In this document: piece by piece, positions 33,082 through 45,125 of the stretch
Numbering within the stretch: position 1 is the first letter of the stretch
How the letters are laid out: every line of letters begins with the position of its first letter
NCBI GenBank assembly: GCA_018873225.1
Contig: JAEILZ010000008.1
Span: forward strand, 1,612,001-1,676,000
From: [Phialemoniopsis] sp. UDSM-2020
Lineage: Eukaryota > Ascomycota > Sordariomycetes > Thyridiales > Thyridiaceae
Length of the DNA: 64,000 nt
Reading direction: 5' to 3'
The notes under the pieces: model-generated
Databases searched by the model: none
Told to the model about the DNA's origin: nothing
The model's input: the letters and a program-made list of their open reading frames with translations, nothing else
Made by a program: the position numbers and the translations under genes

Positions 33082-34624
33082 TTAGCCAAAGATCCAGAGC
33101 TTCTCGGTGGGGAAGTACTGTGTACGTAGAAAGATCAGGGTCAGCAGTTGGAAACCTTCGTTATAATTCCCTTCCCAGGGAACGGGGGCGATCACACTTA
33201 CGTTGGAGGGCTGGTTGAAGCGGGTCTTCTTGTCGAGGCCGCTGATGGTGGCGACGTCCTCCTCGGCCAGGCTCCAGGCGGTGCAGTCGAGGTTCTGCGC
33301 CATGCGGCTCTCGCTGCTGGACTTGGGGATGACGGCGAGGCCGCGCTGGGTGGACCACCGCAGCAGGACCTGGGTCGGGGTCTTGCCGTGCTTCTGGGCG
33401 ATCTTGGTGATGGTCTCCTCCTCCATGAGCGGGGTCAGCTTGGTGGCGTGCTCCATGTTGAACTCCTTGAAGCTGGTGGGGCCGAAGGAAGAGTAGGCCG
33501 TGACGGCGACGCCCTCGTGCTGGGCGAGGCGGACGAGCTCGGCCTGGACGAGGTAAGGGTGGTGCTCGATCTGGAGGGTGGCCGGGGGGATGCGGGCGTA
33601 GCGCAGCAGGTCGTAGAGCAACTGGGCCTGGAAGTTGGAGACGCCGATGGAACGGGCGAGCTTGGCGTCGACGAGCTTCTCCATGGCGGTCCAGGTCTCC
33701 TGGATCGAGGCCTTGGAGGTGCGGACCTCGGACTTGCCGTCGTAGTGCCAGCCGGGCGGGTAGCGGACCGAAGGGTCGACGTAGGCGAGGGCGACGGGGA
33801 AGTGGATCAGGTAGAGGTCAAAGTAGTCGACGCCCCAGTCGGCGAGCTGCTTGCGGACGATGGGCTCGACGCGGTCGCCGTCGTGGAAGGTGTTCCACAG
33901 CTTGGAGACGATGAAGAGCTCCTCGCGCTTGACGATGCCCTCCTTGATGGCGCGGGCGACGCCCTGGCCGCACTCGACCTCGTTGCCGTAGTCTGTGGGT
34001 GGGAGAGGAGAGTCAGCATTTTGCGGTCATTCTTTCTAGTGTCTTTTTTTCTCGAATCAAGATGAACTATTCTTCCTCTTTCTGCATCTACTATCATCAA
34101 GCGGTGGGAAGTCGGTCGAGGCAAGGGTTGTTGGCAAGGATTCGTGTAAGTGGATGAAGCGAATTTCCATATGCGGAATGCTCTAGCGCAGCTCCCTGCA
34201 GGGTGGGCATGGATTCGGGGCTTGTTTGGTGGGGGTCGAACAGGGGCAGGGGTCCACGGATGAAGTCGAGGAGGGGCGGCGCGCCTCTCATTGTCTGTCC
34301 AAGACAGCTTGCATTCTTTTTCCTCGTGGTATCCATTCTCATGGACAAGAGAGAGAGAGCTGGCTTTGCGCAGGGGGATGATATAACTCTGCTATCACAA
34401 GTACGTACCGCATGCACCGTCAAAGAGCCTGTAGCCGGCCTTGATGGCGTTGTAGACAGTCTCGGCGCAGGTGGCATTGTCGACCTAGAAGCACGAGCAG
34501 TGTTAGACTTGGTGTCGTACTGTAATGAATCCTTTCCAAGACATCGTGTTCTTACCTTCCAGAGACCGAAGCCAACCTGGGGCATCTCGTAGCCGCTGTT
34601 GAGCTTGATGTTGGGGACAGCCAT
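33082..34624 (-). CDS. xyl1: NAD(P)H-dependent D-xylose reductase (aldo-keto reductase), 323 aa
   Basis: Reduces D-xylose to xylitol in the cytosol, the first step of pentose use. Exons are 34624-34556, 34484-34409, 33992-33202 and 33117-33082, with donors GTAAGA, GTACGT and GTAAGT. The N-terminus [20 protein letters not shown], the conserved RLFDGACDYGNE and the C-terminal EKLWIFG are those of the fungal xylose reductase group. The catalytic tetrad can be read as Asp45, Tyr50, Lys79 and His112. The coenzyme-binding [13 protein letters not shown] segment is present. The length (323) is the usual one. A long frame on the opposite strand at 33148-34065 is a codon-bias shadow. Confidence 0.93.
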
Positions 34625-36871
34625 TGTAACGTCTGGCGGGGGGGTATCTCTTGAAATGTATAGGTTGAGGGAGAAGGTTCTTCGTTCTACGTATGTTGTA
34701 GAACTTGTCCAAGAAGGCGAGAGAGAATAATCGACAGGTTGAATAGAGGGAGCAGAAGAAACAACAGGTGACTGTCGGTGAGGGGAAGCTGTTCTGCTCG
34801 AGTATTTATACGACCTCGTCCGAGTCCACATGGCAAATAAGGCGCCCGCTCCCAGGTGGCCAAGCGACCCAGCCGGTTCTTGTCGAACAAATTCATCTAG
34901 ATGTGACGTGAGGGACCGCCTTCCCGCCCTCTGATCCCCCCGAGTCTACGGTACCTTGGCCTAGTGCAGTCTAAGATCCCCACGTTGCCGTGGATGCCCT
35001 CACACACCGTCCCACCAGCTGGATCCCTTGATATCCGCAAGGCGGCGATGTGGTTGAGACTGGTCCGTCTGCCCTGTTGGACAGCCTACACGTATTCACA
35101 GTACACCTAGTGAGAGGTTCTGAGCCACAGTGCTGAAAAGCCTCTCGTGATTCTCAACGGCAATATCACTTGCTGGACAACACCAAACATTGCTGGCCGT
35201 CGTCGTTGTACCTCGGCCGACAGCCACCACGACGTCTCCCCGACTACCGCCGTGTCTGCCCTGCCACTCGGGGGGATATCATGACCGCTCGTTAGGTATT
35301 CGAGAAACTTGACTCGAGAAACACCTGAAAGGGTCCACAATTGCTTCCCACAGCCGCTGCATCAGGTGGGTTTCTTAAGGCGTTTGGAATTTTCTAAACA
35401 ACTGACAAGAGAAAAAACCCACAGCGCTAGACTTATCCGCTCTATTTAGGCTAAATTGCTAGTCAGCTGCGGCTATTCTGAGAATTGGGGCCGTTCGACA
35501 TCCATCCATCTCGTCTCTCCATCATGTCTTGTAAGCAACTCACTTTGTTGGGCGCTGGGAGTCGGGGAGGGTCAGGCGGGAATTCTCGTCATTGGGTGGA
35601 GATCTCCCGCGTCTGCATGTTTGTTATCGAGTTTCTCCTCAGCGCACCACCCTCTTTGGCTCGGGGAAATCTCAACCATGGGTGTGCGAGCACCGCCGGA
35701 TGCAGGAGAGGACATGGCCGCCGCTACGTTCTAGATCAGACCTGTCCCGTCTGGGCAACCCTTCCGCTACGAGCAACCGGGAAGCGAAGAGTTACCGTGG
35801 TAGAGATGATCGTGGTTCATTCGGGCTGATCTCCGAAGCTCGACCGTCATTGGGATGGGACTGCCGTAGTCCAGCAACGACTGCTCCTAATCAGAGCAGA
35901 GCTATTGGTCCGACGACAGCCTTCTATGTCTTCCCGTCCCTCGCATAGCCCTGCGTGTTGTTCCTTCGTCAAGACTGGCGAGATTGTCACTGTGTATTAT
36001 GAATGTTACCCTTCAGCTTGGCACTTTGCTCTCTTATAAAGACTACAACCAACTTTCCGTATTGACGGTATATACGTATGGAGTAAAATAAGAGCTATAC
36101 ATTTATCATCTCTATCACATGGGCTGTGATGTATTCCAGAGACACTCGACCGTGCAAATGCAGCCTTTGCCAGGGGTTCTTGATTCTCTGCGGTACAACC
36201 AGAAGGTTTCAATGTGAGAATGATGAAGCAACATTCTCGTGAATGAGATAGTGATCCTTGTCGAGCTCAATTTGATCAACACCATCCTTAAATGGAAGAG
36301 AATCGAAGATGTGGCTGGCCGAAGTTGTCAGATTTTGAAAATCATCACAGTGGACCAATCACACAACACGATCACCCAAGTCGCCTGGTAAGAGATAATG
36401 CAAGCAACCTCAAATTCGAGTATTCGATCAATCAGATTCAATAACCTAATCTATATAACTTGTGGTATAGCCTCGGCGTTACAAAAGCTGTGATATCCAA
36501 CTAGGAACATGTTGCTCGATGACCAGCTGTTGGTGATATCATTTTGCATATTATGATAGAACGATAGTGAATCTTCTGACTTGTCCACCACGCCGAACAG
36601 ATGCCTCAGAGAACGCCAGAAACACCAAGACGTAGGCATGATATGCTCAAAGGAATAACGACCTATGGTCTTGGGTATTGTTTCGTGGAGGTTACCGTCA
36701 AGCGCAAGAACATCGTCCACACGACATGCCCTCAGCACCCCGTTCCCAGTTTTGAGCTTTGCTGGTACGGAAAATACAAATGGCGATGGCTTCATTTCCG
36801 AAAGGTATCGCTAATGATCAACGAATGACGCCGGAACTAATCTCGATCTCCGATTTCTTTGTCGATTTCTT
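34625..36871. other. 2.2-kb intergenic region upstream of xylose reductase
   Basis: The first few hundred bases are the promoter of the reductase gene, with a TATA box (listed separately). A GGCTAA motif at 35449-35454, on the plus strand about 825 bp from the start codon, matches the core bound by XlnR/XYR1-type regulators. Beyond about 35.9 kb the DNA is AT-rich, and a 114-codon minus-strand frame at 36451-36795 shows no domain. Confidence 0.5.
34803..34810 (-). promoter_or_regulatory. Candidate TATA box of the xylose reductase gene
   Basis: TATAAATA read on the minus strand, 178 bp upstream of the start codon and in the gene's orientation. It is followed by a leader without out-of-frame complications that I can see. 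Confidence 0.5.
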
Positions 36872-37984
36872 TCATCCTGTCCACCTCCTGGTGGCGCTAT
36901 TCGTCGTAGTGGGCAAGTCGTAGTTTGAATACTGACAACTACAATCACCACTCCCCGTCAGACCGTCGAGCGTCTTGCCGCTCTGGTCCCGACAGTTCGG
37001 CACGCCAGCGGCAGCCCGCTGGAGCTGCACGACCTCGGCCCGGAACGGCCACGCCGCGAAATTCGTCGACGCGTTGGTCGGCACCGCGGCGGCCTCGACG
37101 CCCTGTGGGTAAGTGGCGCGCATGCGCGTCCACAGTGTCGCCGAGAACACCGTGCCGTTGTACCAGCACGTCGCGGCGCCCTGCTGGCCGGGCACCAGGC
37201 TGTCCGTGGCCGGCACGACGGAGATGGCGACCGGGAACTCGAACACGAAGCGCTCCGTGTACGAATTGCCGTCGAGCAGGGTCATGGTGACGTTGGAGAA
37301 GGACGGCGCGAAGGGGTTGTTGCTCGACGAGATGGAGTAGGTGAAGCTGTTGAGCTGCGAGATGACCCATGTGAAGGTCGCCGAGGACGAGAGCGGGTCC
37401 GCGGCCGAGGGCGAGTAGGTATCGTACGGGTAGCAGGTAAAGGCCTGCGCGTTGGAGGCGCAAGCCGAGGAGGTGTTGACGAGGGCGGTGGTGATGGAGT
37501 AGGAGCCCGAGGGGAAGAGGGCGGGCTGAGGGCTGGAACTGCTGGGTGGACTAGAGGAGTGTCTGGGCAAAACAGTTGTTGTCAGTCAAGTGTTGTCATA
37601 TGAGAGCCTGGCAGGTCTTGTAACATACTGATTCTTCTTGCGCAGTCCAATACCCAGGCCGACTCCCAGTCCGACTCCAAGAGCAATAAGTAGAAAGAGT
37701 AAGAGACCAATGCGGTACCATCCACCTCTGCGTGCGAACCACTCCTCTGTCTTGGTTGGCTCCCTCGGGGGTAAACCCTTGAGGTCAGACGTCTCGTCGC
37801 TACTGGTCGTTGACGACGGCGGCGTGATCGACCATTGACTGACAGGGTAGGGCATCCCGGACTTGATGGCCGAGCGCCGGCTAGACCGCGCGGGCACTGT
37901 GGGTGGGAGCTGTCCCTGCTCATCCTCCGAGATCATCGGCATCCGGCCGACGCTCGTGAGTGACGTCTTGCTTTTGACCGTCAT
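36872..37984 (-). CDS. Uncharacterised type II membrane protein with glycosylated ectodomain, 348 aa
   Basis: Two exons: 37984-37629 and 37562-36872 (donor GTATGT, acceptor GCCCAG). Residues 1-88 are cytosolic and Ser/Thr/Pro-rich, ending in a WFARRGGWYR patch. One membrane helix spans residues 91-114 with a Gly/Leu/Val repeat and is followed by RKK. The C-terminal 230 residues would be outside the cytosol: they contain several N-glycosylation sequons (NTS, NVT, NGT, NAS), paired Cys residues and a beta-rich core (TFTWVISQLNSFTYSI, SYTERFVFEFPVAI). This resembles the widespread, unnamed fungal plasma-membrane proteins with a single helix. No enzyme motif is seen, and a cell-wall or sensing role would be a guess. 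Confidence 0.82.
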
Positions 37985-39258
37985 GATGGATGGATCACTC
38001 AGTCGGTCTGGGACTGGGGATTACGATATCTGGAGAGTGAGGGCTGGCAGGTACACGCTCGCTGTATGAAGACAAGCTGCCAGCCGTCGACTTTGGGCGG
38101 ATAGCTTGATGGCCTTCAACACATCACAAGCTGTTGTAATATCACTTCATCCAAAGAGATAACACCAGAGAGAGGACGAAAAGAGCTGCGGGTTCCCCGG
38201 GGTGGGGGATGCCCTACGAGCGGGCTCTTTTGAGCGTCATGGTTTATATACGTTCACTAGCCATCGCCATTTCCTAGCGTTACGGGCCGTCGTCGAACTA
38301 ATGAGCCATATCGATGCCCCGAATAGGTGGGAGACGAAGGGAAAGCCAAAAGGCATACAAGGAAAAAGACTGGGGACGATTGCCCAGTTCAGCTCTTGCC
38401 CACCGCCACCCGATCATCACGGACTGCACCAGCGACGACACTAGCCGTCTCGGTCGGGCGCCTTGCCGGCACTAGTTGGCAAACAGCCTTTGGGGGCGCT
38501 ACCGGATTGGGATCGCCACTGCTAGAGCTGCTGTTCTTCATTTTGGGGGAGGGGGGATGATGAATGCTGCTGACTGGGCCGTGAGAGATCGTTTTGATAA
38601 AGAATAAGTAACTATCGAGAGGGGATTCGTCACGATCAAGGCTCTTGTGTAACGGTGATGGCCATGCAAATTTCGGATCTGGCCTGCAGCGCCGGTGCGG
38701 ACCGTCCAGCAGAATACGTGGGCTTGCACTACTCCAGACTAGAGCGATGTGCCCCATTTCCCGTATGGTGCTTTTGGTACCGAAACGGAGAAAGCGAAGT
38801 GGCAGCTTCCAAGCCAACACGAGATAGCTGCTGTTGGAGAAGCGAGATGTATTGGCTCGGTGTCCGGAATGACCTTGTCGTGGCGTACGGGACTGCATGG
38901 AGCGGTTAGATTGGCGCTTTTGGTGGCAGCCAACGGCGAGCTGAAGAGACCTCTCAACATTGCTTTTGACTTGGCAAGATATTGTATGCCCTGCAACCGT
39001 CGCTGATGAGCTACGGTAATTTTTCCATGCGAATTGGTGTTGATGTTGATGTTACGCAACGAAAGTACGGAAGGATTTAAAGAAGTGACTCCATCTTGGA
39101 ACATGTACAACAAAGTGAAAAATGGACAACATAATCCACGTGTGTGAACATGTGGACAAGGAATCACAGGAGAGTGCCATGTGTGGTCAACTATCATCGT
39201 GTTGTACAACATCGTATGGTGACGGGGCTGAACCCGCATCTATCCAAGTTGATATCGG
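37985..39258. other. Intergenic stretch upstream of the type II membrane protein gene
   Basis: Promoter of the membrane-protein gene and 3' flank of the ABC transporter gene. ORFs up to 169 codons (38389-38898, minus) look random. No RNA gene or repeat was recognised. Confidence 0.5.
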
Positions 39259-41897
39259 CTACGGCTGAGTCTCCTCGCCAACGATACCTTCTGCCGCTGC
39301 TCCAGAAGCCTCCTGCACTGGCGGGCTGAGGATGTCACCTCCCTCGACCCATACCTGCGCCAGCTCATTCTCAATCTCATCCCTCCTCCTCTTCCATTCG
39401 TCCACTTGTGATAGGCGCTCCCGCAGCTCAGCCAGCTCCTTCTCAACATGCATCTTCTCCCGTTCTGTGCCGATGCGCTCAAAAGTCCACTCGTCGCCAC
39501 TCTCCCCCTTGCCGAGCACCAGGTTGTAAGTGTGGTATTTTTTCAGCGAGGCGCGGGTTGAGATGGTAATTAAAGCTGAAGAATCGATAGTCAGTCTCGC
39601 AATACTTCTCGACATCAGGTACACGAGTTCGAGGTCAACTTACTGATTCCCTTCTCCTTGCATGTCTCGTACAGCAAACCCTCCACATCACTAGACACAG
39701 CGCTCGTACCTTCGTCGATGAAAGCATATTGAGGCTCATGGTACAGTAGGCGGGCGATGGCAACCCGCTGCTTCTCACCTCCGCTGAGCACGTCTTTCCA
39801 CTCCTTGCGCGTATCCCAGCCCCCCTCGCGGTCGGGAAGGTATCCGAGGCGAGCATCTTCGAGGACACGTTTCAGATCGTACTCGTTCTTCCTCTTGTCT
39901 CGCATGTCGGCCTCGCCGTCCGGGTAGATCACCTGGTCGCGGAGGGTCCCGATTGTGAGATACGGCCTTTGAGGCAGGAACATGATGCCATCCTCGCCAG
40001 TTGCCTTGGGCCGACTGGCTAGACCCCGGTAGACTGGCCATAAGCCCGCAAAGATCCGGGCGATGGCGCTCTTACCGACACCGTTGGGACCAGAGATCTA
40101 CGCGCAATTAGTACCTTCCGGACGATGAGCCTATAACTTGATGGGGACCTACCAGAAGATGCTCTCCCCTGCGAACGATCAGGGAGAGAGACTCAATGAG
40201 CTCGTCGCCTCCTTGAGGCCAGAGACCTGGTGCAACGACCGGAACATTCTCTAGACGCACCCCGTCAAAGCCTTTTTGCATGGTGCCTTGAACGTCAGAG
40301 AGCGAGTATAGCTCGTTCTCGCGGCCGCGCACATAGTATGCATCGGCGTGCACCCGGTGCATCGTGGAGATGAGAGTATAGACGCGACTGGTGTAGCCTG
40401 CCAGTTCCGCCAGGTCCTTGATCGAATACATCATTCGGCCTCCGGCATCGGCCAGAGACAGCATCAGGCGTTTATTCGTGATGAAGTGTCTCATGCGGTT
40501 GCGCTCTCGGCTGGAGTTTGCGACTTGCTCGGCGATCTCTGTTGCGCCGCCAAGCCCGCCCCAAGCAGGCAGGAATACTGGTAGGGAGGAGAGAAGGTAG
40601 CCGTACGCACTCCAGCTATACTTGAGGATGAAATCCTCTAGAATATTGTAGCGGATCTTGAGCATGTAAATGCCCTCCATCCAATTCTTGAGCGACTTAA
40701 ATTCTCGGTTCAGGAAGTATTTCTCCATGTCGGCACCACCGTAGAAGGCGACCTCCTCAGCGTTGGCTATTAACCTTGCGTGCAAACTTCTGAAATCACC
40801 CTCCTTGCGACCCTCCACGGCCTTGAGCTTGCCGAAAGGCGGTGACAGCCGCCTCAAAATGCTTGCAGTGAGGAAGTAATTGCTCAACAAACCCGTCAGG
40901 GCCAGCGGTCCCAACGAGCGGTACAGCTGATAGTTGAAGACACAAATATCAACGAATGGTTTGCCCAGGGAAGAGTAGAGATTCGCCGCTGCGGCGCAGA
41001 AGAGGGTAAGATCTTGGGTGATGAACTGATCTGCTCCTTGGCCCACGCCGCCATCTAGATTGGACAACTTGTAGTAGTTGAGATTCTCGTTGAGGTATAG
41101 GTCATGAACGTATCGTGTAAGACGTGTTCGGAAGGCGATGGACACCTTGGACTCGAGGTATTTGATCATCGCGTTGGTGTATGAAGCGATACCACCCAAT
41201 CCGCACCACTAGTTGTTCTTTATCAGTCCATGATACAAGCCGTTGACATAGAATTTGCTCGACTCACCTTGGTGATCCCCCAGAGGAATTGTTTGCCATT
41301 CCCTGCCACTAGATCGCGAACAATTTCACCATCAAGACGAGCCACAACTAGCGATAGGTATGTTCGCAGAATGAGGAAGCCTCCATGGCTGAGCAAAAGA
41401 CCAGCTTCCTTGCTGTTCCACCTTGGAATCATGATGCTCATGAGACTGAGGAATTGATGCAGGAATGCCAGGTTGAGGCCAGGTTTAGTCTGGGCGGCCG
41501 GAACGACACCGTCGCCTAGTCCTGACACGCGCGGTGGGTTCAAGAAGAGACGACGATGGGCATCGAAGGTAAGTGGCTTCGTCCCGTGGATAACTACTTT
41601 GGACGTGCCGTCCTTGTAGGGTACGTATATGGTCCGCGAGCCGTCCTTGTTGTGAAGCCAGGAGTTGGTTCGGACCAACTTCTTGCCCTGCTCCTTTTCG
41701 TCTCGCCTCGACTTCCACCATCTCCGCCCTCCCTCGGCACTTAAAATGATGGAGGTTGCGAGGGCGAGAGTAGCGAGCAGGCGGGTCGTCCGGGATGTGT
41801 TACGTAGGCGCGTCCGGATGAGCTCGCTATATTTCTCAATAAAGGCGGCGATAGCTTCCTCGGCCGCCGAGTGGCGGAGAGTCGACTGCGCAGCCAT
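39259..41897 (-). CDS. Peroxisomal fatty-acid ABC half transporter (ABCD/PXA type), 818 aa
   Basis: An ABC half transporter of subfamily D, which as a dimer imports long-chain fatty acids or their CoA esters into peroxisomes for beta-oxidation. Exons are 41897-41268, 41208-40153, 40097-39644 and 39575-39259. The N-terminal half has the ABCD membrane domain: LSLVVARLDGEIVRDLVAGN, then VSIAFRTRLTRYVHDLYLN, YYKLSNLDG, and the peroxisomal EEA-like NAEEVAFYGG near residue 360. The ATPase has Walker A GPNGVGKS (565-572), the signature LSGGEKQR near 665, Walker B FIDEGTSAVSSD and the GITLITISTRASLKKYH switch region. The C-terminus is a helical coiled coil. Yeast has two paralogues, PXA1 and PXA2; I cannot decide which this is. 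The length is close to both. Confidence 0.93.
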
Positions 41898-44800
41898 GCT
41901 GCACGGCGTTCACGTGTTGGCCTCGATTGTGTGGTGGTCTTTTGTGTTATTCTTTACTACCGGGAAACGCGGATTGAGCATTGCTCCATCGAGGGGGGTT
42001 GATCGGGTCTCCCGACGTGTCCAGACTATGCGCAGCTCAGCGCAAAGCAGATCAGCAGGAATCTGGTTTACGATACTGCTCGATTCGGTGGATGGTTTTC
42101 TGGTGTTCACGGCCTGTTCAATGATGAATGGTATGCTTGACAGGAGGCGTCTTGTGGTTGTGGCAGTCTTTGCTAGTCAAGAGCAAGCAATTGGAATTGG
42201 GAGTGGACGTGTAGTGCGGGCATGACAGGGACAGCGCCGGCATGTGAATGTACCCCAGAGTCAACTCCGAGGCACGAGCATGTCAGCCACAAGCTTAAAC
42301 GTCATTACGGCCAGCACATGACAGCTGGCGCCACAGTCTGCCACTGCCATTGCCAATGCCACACTCCGGGCTGTCCCCAGCAAAAGATACACCAGCGAAG
42401 CCAGCAATGAAGCGTGCAAGGAGTCAGTTGCGATGCATGGTGTTTTGTACCCGCAAGGACACACGAAATGCCAGCTCCAATGCCAAGCATGCTTCATAGC
42501 AATTCTCGTCAACTTATCTAGTAGGCTAGCCAGGTGCCCACTTCTCTGTGCCATACGAAGCAATGCCTGCCGGCCTCAATCCTGCTCGAAGCTGTACAGA
42601 TCAAGGCATTGGACACAATCAACTCCATGCGCTCCGGGCGATGCGCCGTCAATGCTCATGCAGTCTCACCTACACTGTAGCCCCTCAAAGCCCCACAGCA
42701 AAGCCCGTGTGAAGAGTCAAACAATCGCCGGTATTGGTATCCGATTCGGGAGGCGTCTTGTCGCCCGATATTTCTGGCTTGTTGGGATCCACGCACATGG
42801 GGAATTGGAATTGAAGATGGTGAGTGGGCGCCAACGAATGCCCAGGTCTCCCCAGCACTGTTGCAGAGGGCGGTTAGGCGGCCAATCACTGTGGTCAACC
42901 CATAGGTTCGTGGGGATGTGCTCACATCGCTGCTGGTCGCAGTAGCTCGATACTTACTTTGTGGATTGTAAGTATTTTAGGTAATCTCACTCTGCACACA
43001 TTACACGGGGCATTTGTTTGCGTTAGAGGACGTTAACATCCGTCAGGGATACCTTGCGGAGGGCAGCGACGGGAAGATCATGCAGGTCTGGGGATTTGGC
43101 GTAGCATGCACCCCGACTGAGGCGAGCTCGCTCTGAAGCACATCTTCATACTAAAGTACGGTTGCAGGCTGAAGTTTCGATCCCCCTGTTAGGTATCGAC
43201 TGCTGGGAAGAGTGTTATCCCACTACCCAACGCCATACAGGTCAATACCTCGTGAGGACGTCTTATCTACACTCACCACCTCTGTACTTTACCTCAATTA
43301 CATAAGTAGGCAAGCTACCTAGGTAGACGACAACCACGGGCGCGAACGCCATGCGCTACTGCCAACCCGTTGCATGTGGCGAAACTGGCGGCGTGAAAGC
43401 TGGTTCTGCCTGCAGGACAGGCTTGTCCTGCTTGCCTGATTGATGGAGGGTGGGAAGCATGCTGTGCGGGCTGGGAGCCGAAAGCCGTCTAGACTAGAGG
43501 AAACGGGTGCTGCAGAGACGGTCCGCCGTGCGGGCAGCTCTTTGAGGCTCGCGAATGGGACCAGCCAGAGAGGCCCGCCCACCCCAGACTGAATGTGATG
43601 ACGCTTCTAGGTCGGTACCTGTTCCCCAACCAGACGGTGCACCGAAGACCGGAGAGCTTGGTGAGAGATAGCAAAAGACGAAAGTCTCCACCAGAAACGT
43701 CAGGGCATGGAATACGAATGAATAAAGAAAAAAAAACAAAGTCAGGCTCGACAAGCGATCAATCACGATGCGCCCGGCAACAAGATCGTACGCAGAAATT
43801 AAATCGCAATTCTATTTGCAGAGAGATGGACCAGGGGGGGTTGACGCTGGGCGATGGGCAATGGGCCACGATGGGTGTGGCCGTCCACTCAAAGGCCTGC
43901 GGGTGGCCGGTCTCCAGAATTGGCCCATGGAAGCTAGAGCCGTGCTGGGGCCAGAGCCAGGCCAGGCCCAGCGAGAGGACCTGCACCCTGCTAGCGTGTG
44001 TTAGGCCGGAACTTGTCCTCCTGGGTCGGCAGAGTGCAACTCTCGCGCTGGCTGGGTCTGGGATGGATGTCTGCACTAGCAGCTCCCGCTCGTCCTCCAA
44101 GAACCTCCTTTCCCATCAATGGATCTAGCTTACCCATGGGTGCTTAATCTCCTCTCAAGTGTGCTCCCCCCTCCCTCTTGCTGGCTGCTGCTACTGCTGC
44201 TGCACCTTTGAGCATCCCCGTCCGCGCGCGACGCACCCACCACCCCGAGCATCCCCCCCAAGCACACCCTGCCCGACCTGCTTTTGCCTGTCCATCGCCT
44301 GCCTTCATTGACCTCCAAGTTCCATAAAATCATTTCGCTTGCGATTTCATCTCTTCAGCCTCCTCACACCCCCCCCAAAACCTGCACTGCGTTCGACTTT
44401 TCCAAAAACTCCCGCAATCGTCGCGTCTTTCGTCGTCGCCCATGCACCGCCGTTCTAAGCCATCTGTGCGATTATAGCCCAGCTCTTAGCCTTAATTTCC
44501 CGGCGGCATCTTACCCTTACCCCATCCGCCTGCCACTTCTGCTGCTCCTTTCCTGGTCTCGCGCGGCAAAACCACCAGGATACTGCACAGCCGTGTCCCT
44601 ATTCCATTCACCGGATCGAATCGCATTGGAGCGCGCGCGCACGGTGACCCGGTCGAAATCGACATCTACGGCCTCTTTGTCTCAAAGAGCGGTGGGCGGT
44701 GCTATCCGGAATTGGCCTGCTTAGGCCTGACGTCGCCGGAAGAGTCGTTGAGGTAGCCTTGGTTAGACCGGCAGCACCCTGCTTCAAGAGGTTGGTGACA

Positions 44801-45125
44801 CAGCAGTTTCCCTCTTTTCCAAATGCAAGCCTTGGAAGTGTCGGCTTCGGGTGCATGCTGCGACGTCTTGTTACACCCACGAACTTGATTGCGCACCCCT
44901 TCAACGAAGAGCACTGGTACTCAAGGCTCGCCCTTCTTCAAGCGACGGCAGGGTCATCCTGTTGCCGAACTTGGTCGCTTGCATCCGAGACTGTGCATGA
45001 GAGATCCTTTCATTCGATGCCATAGCGTTATCATTGCCCAAGCAGAAAGCTAACGCGCACTGCAGTACCTGTGTCGGAACCATCGCGAGTTGTTGGACTC
45101 AACACATAGGAACGACCGCAAGGCA
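41898..45125. other. 3.2-kb intergenic region between divergent genes
   Basis: It lies between the start of the ABC transporter (minus) and the start of the PSR phosphatase (plus). Nothing in 41.9-44.1 kb looks coding, despite frames up to 186 codons. A perfect CTACCTAGGTAG palindrome is at 43315-43326. A weak tRNA-like patch at 43161-43235 was rejected. The 44.1-45.1 kb part is pyrimidine-rich and probably holds the phosphatase promoter and a long 5' leader, possibly with a leader intron. Confidence 0.5.

Noticed and set aside
33148..34065. 305-codon plus-strand ORF opposite xylose reductase
   Set aside because: Val/Leu/Gly/Asp-rich translation is the expected antisense shadow of GC-ending codons in the reductase exon.
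36451..36795. 114-codon minus-strand ORF
   Set aside because: Composition random, in AT-rich DNA, no splice signals that extend it.
43161..43235. tRNA-like patch on the minus strand (box-B-like GATCGAAAC, box-A-like TGGGTAGTGGG)
   Set aside because: No acceptor stem pairing, mismatched T stem and no sound anticodon arm; at most a degenerate or chance match.
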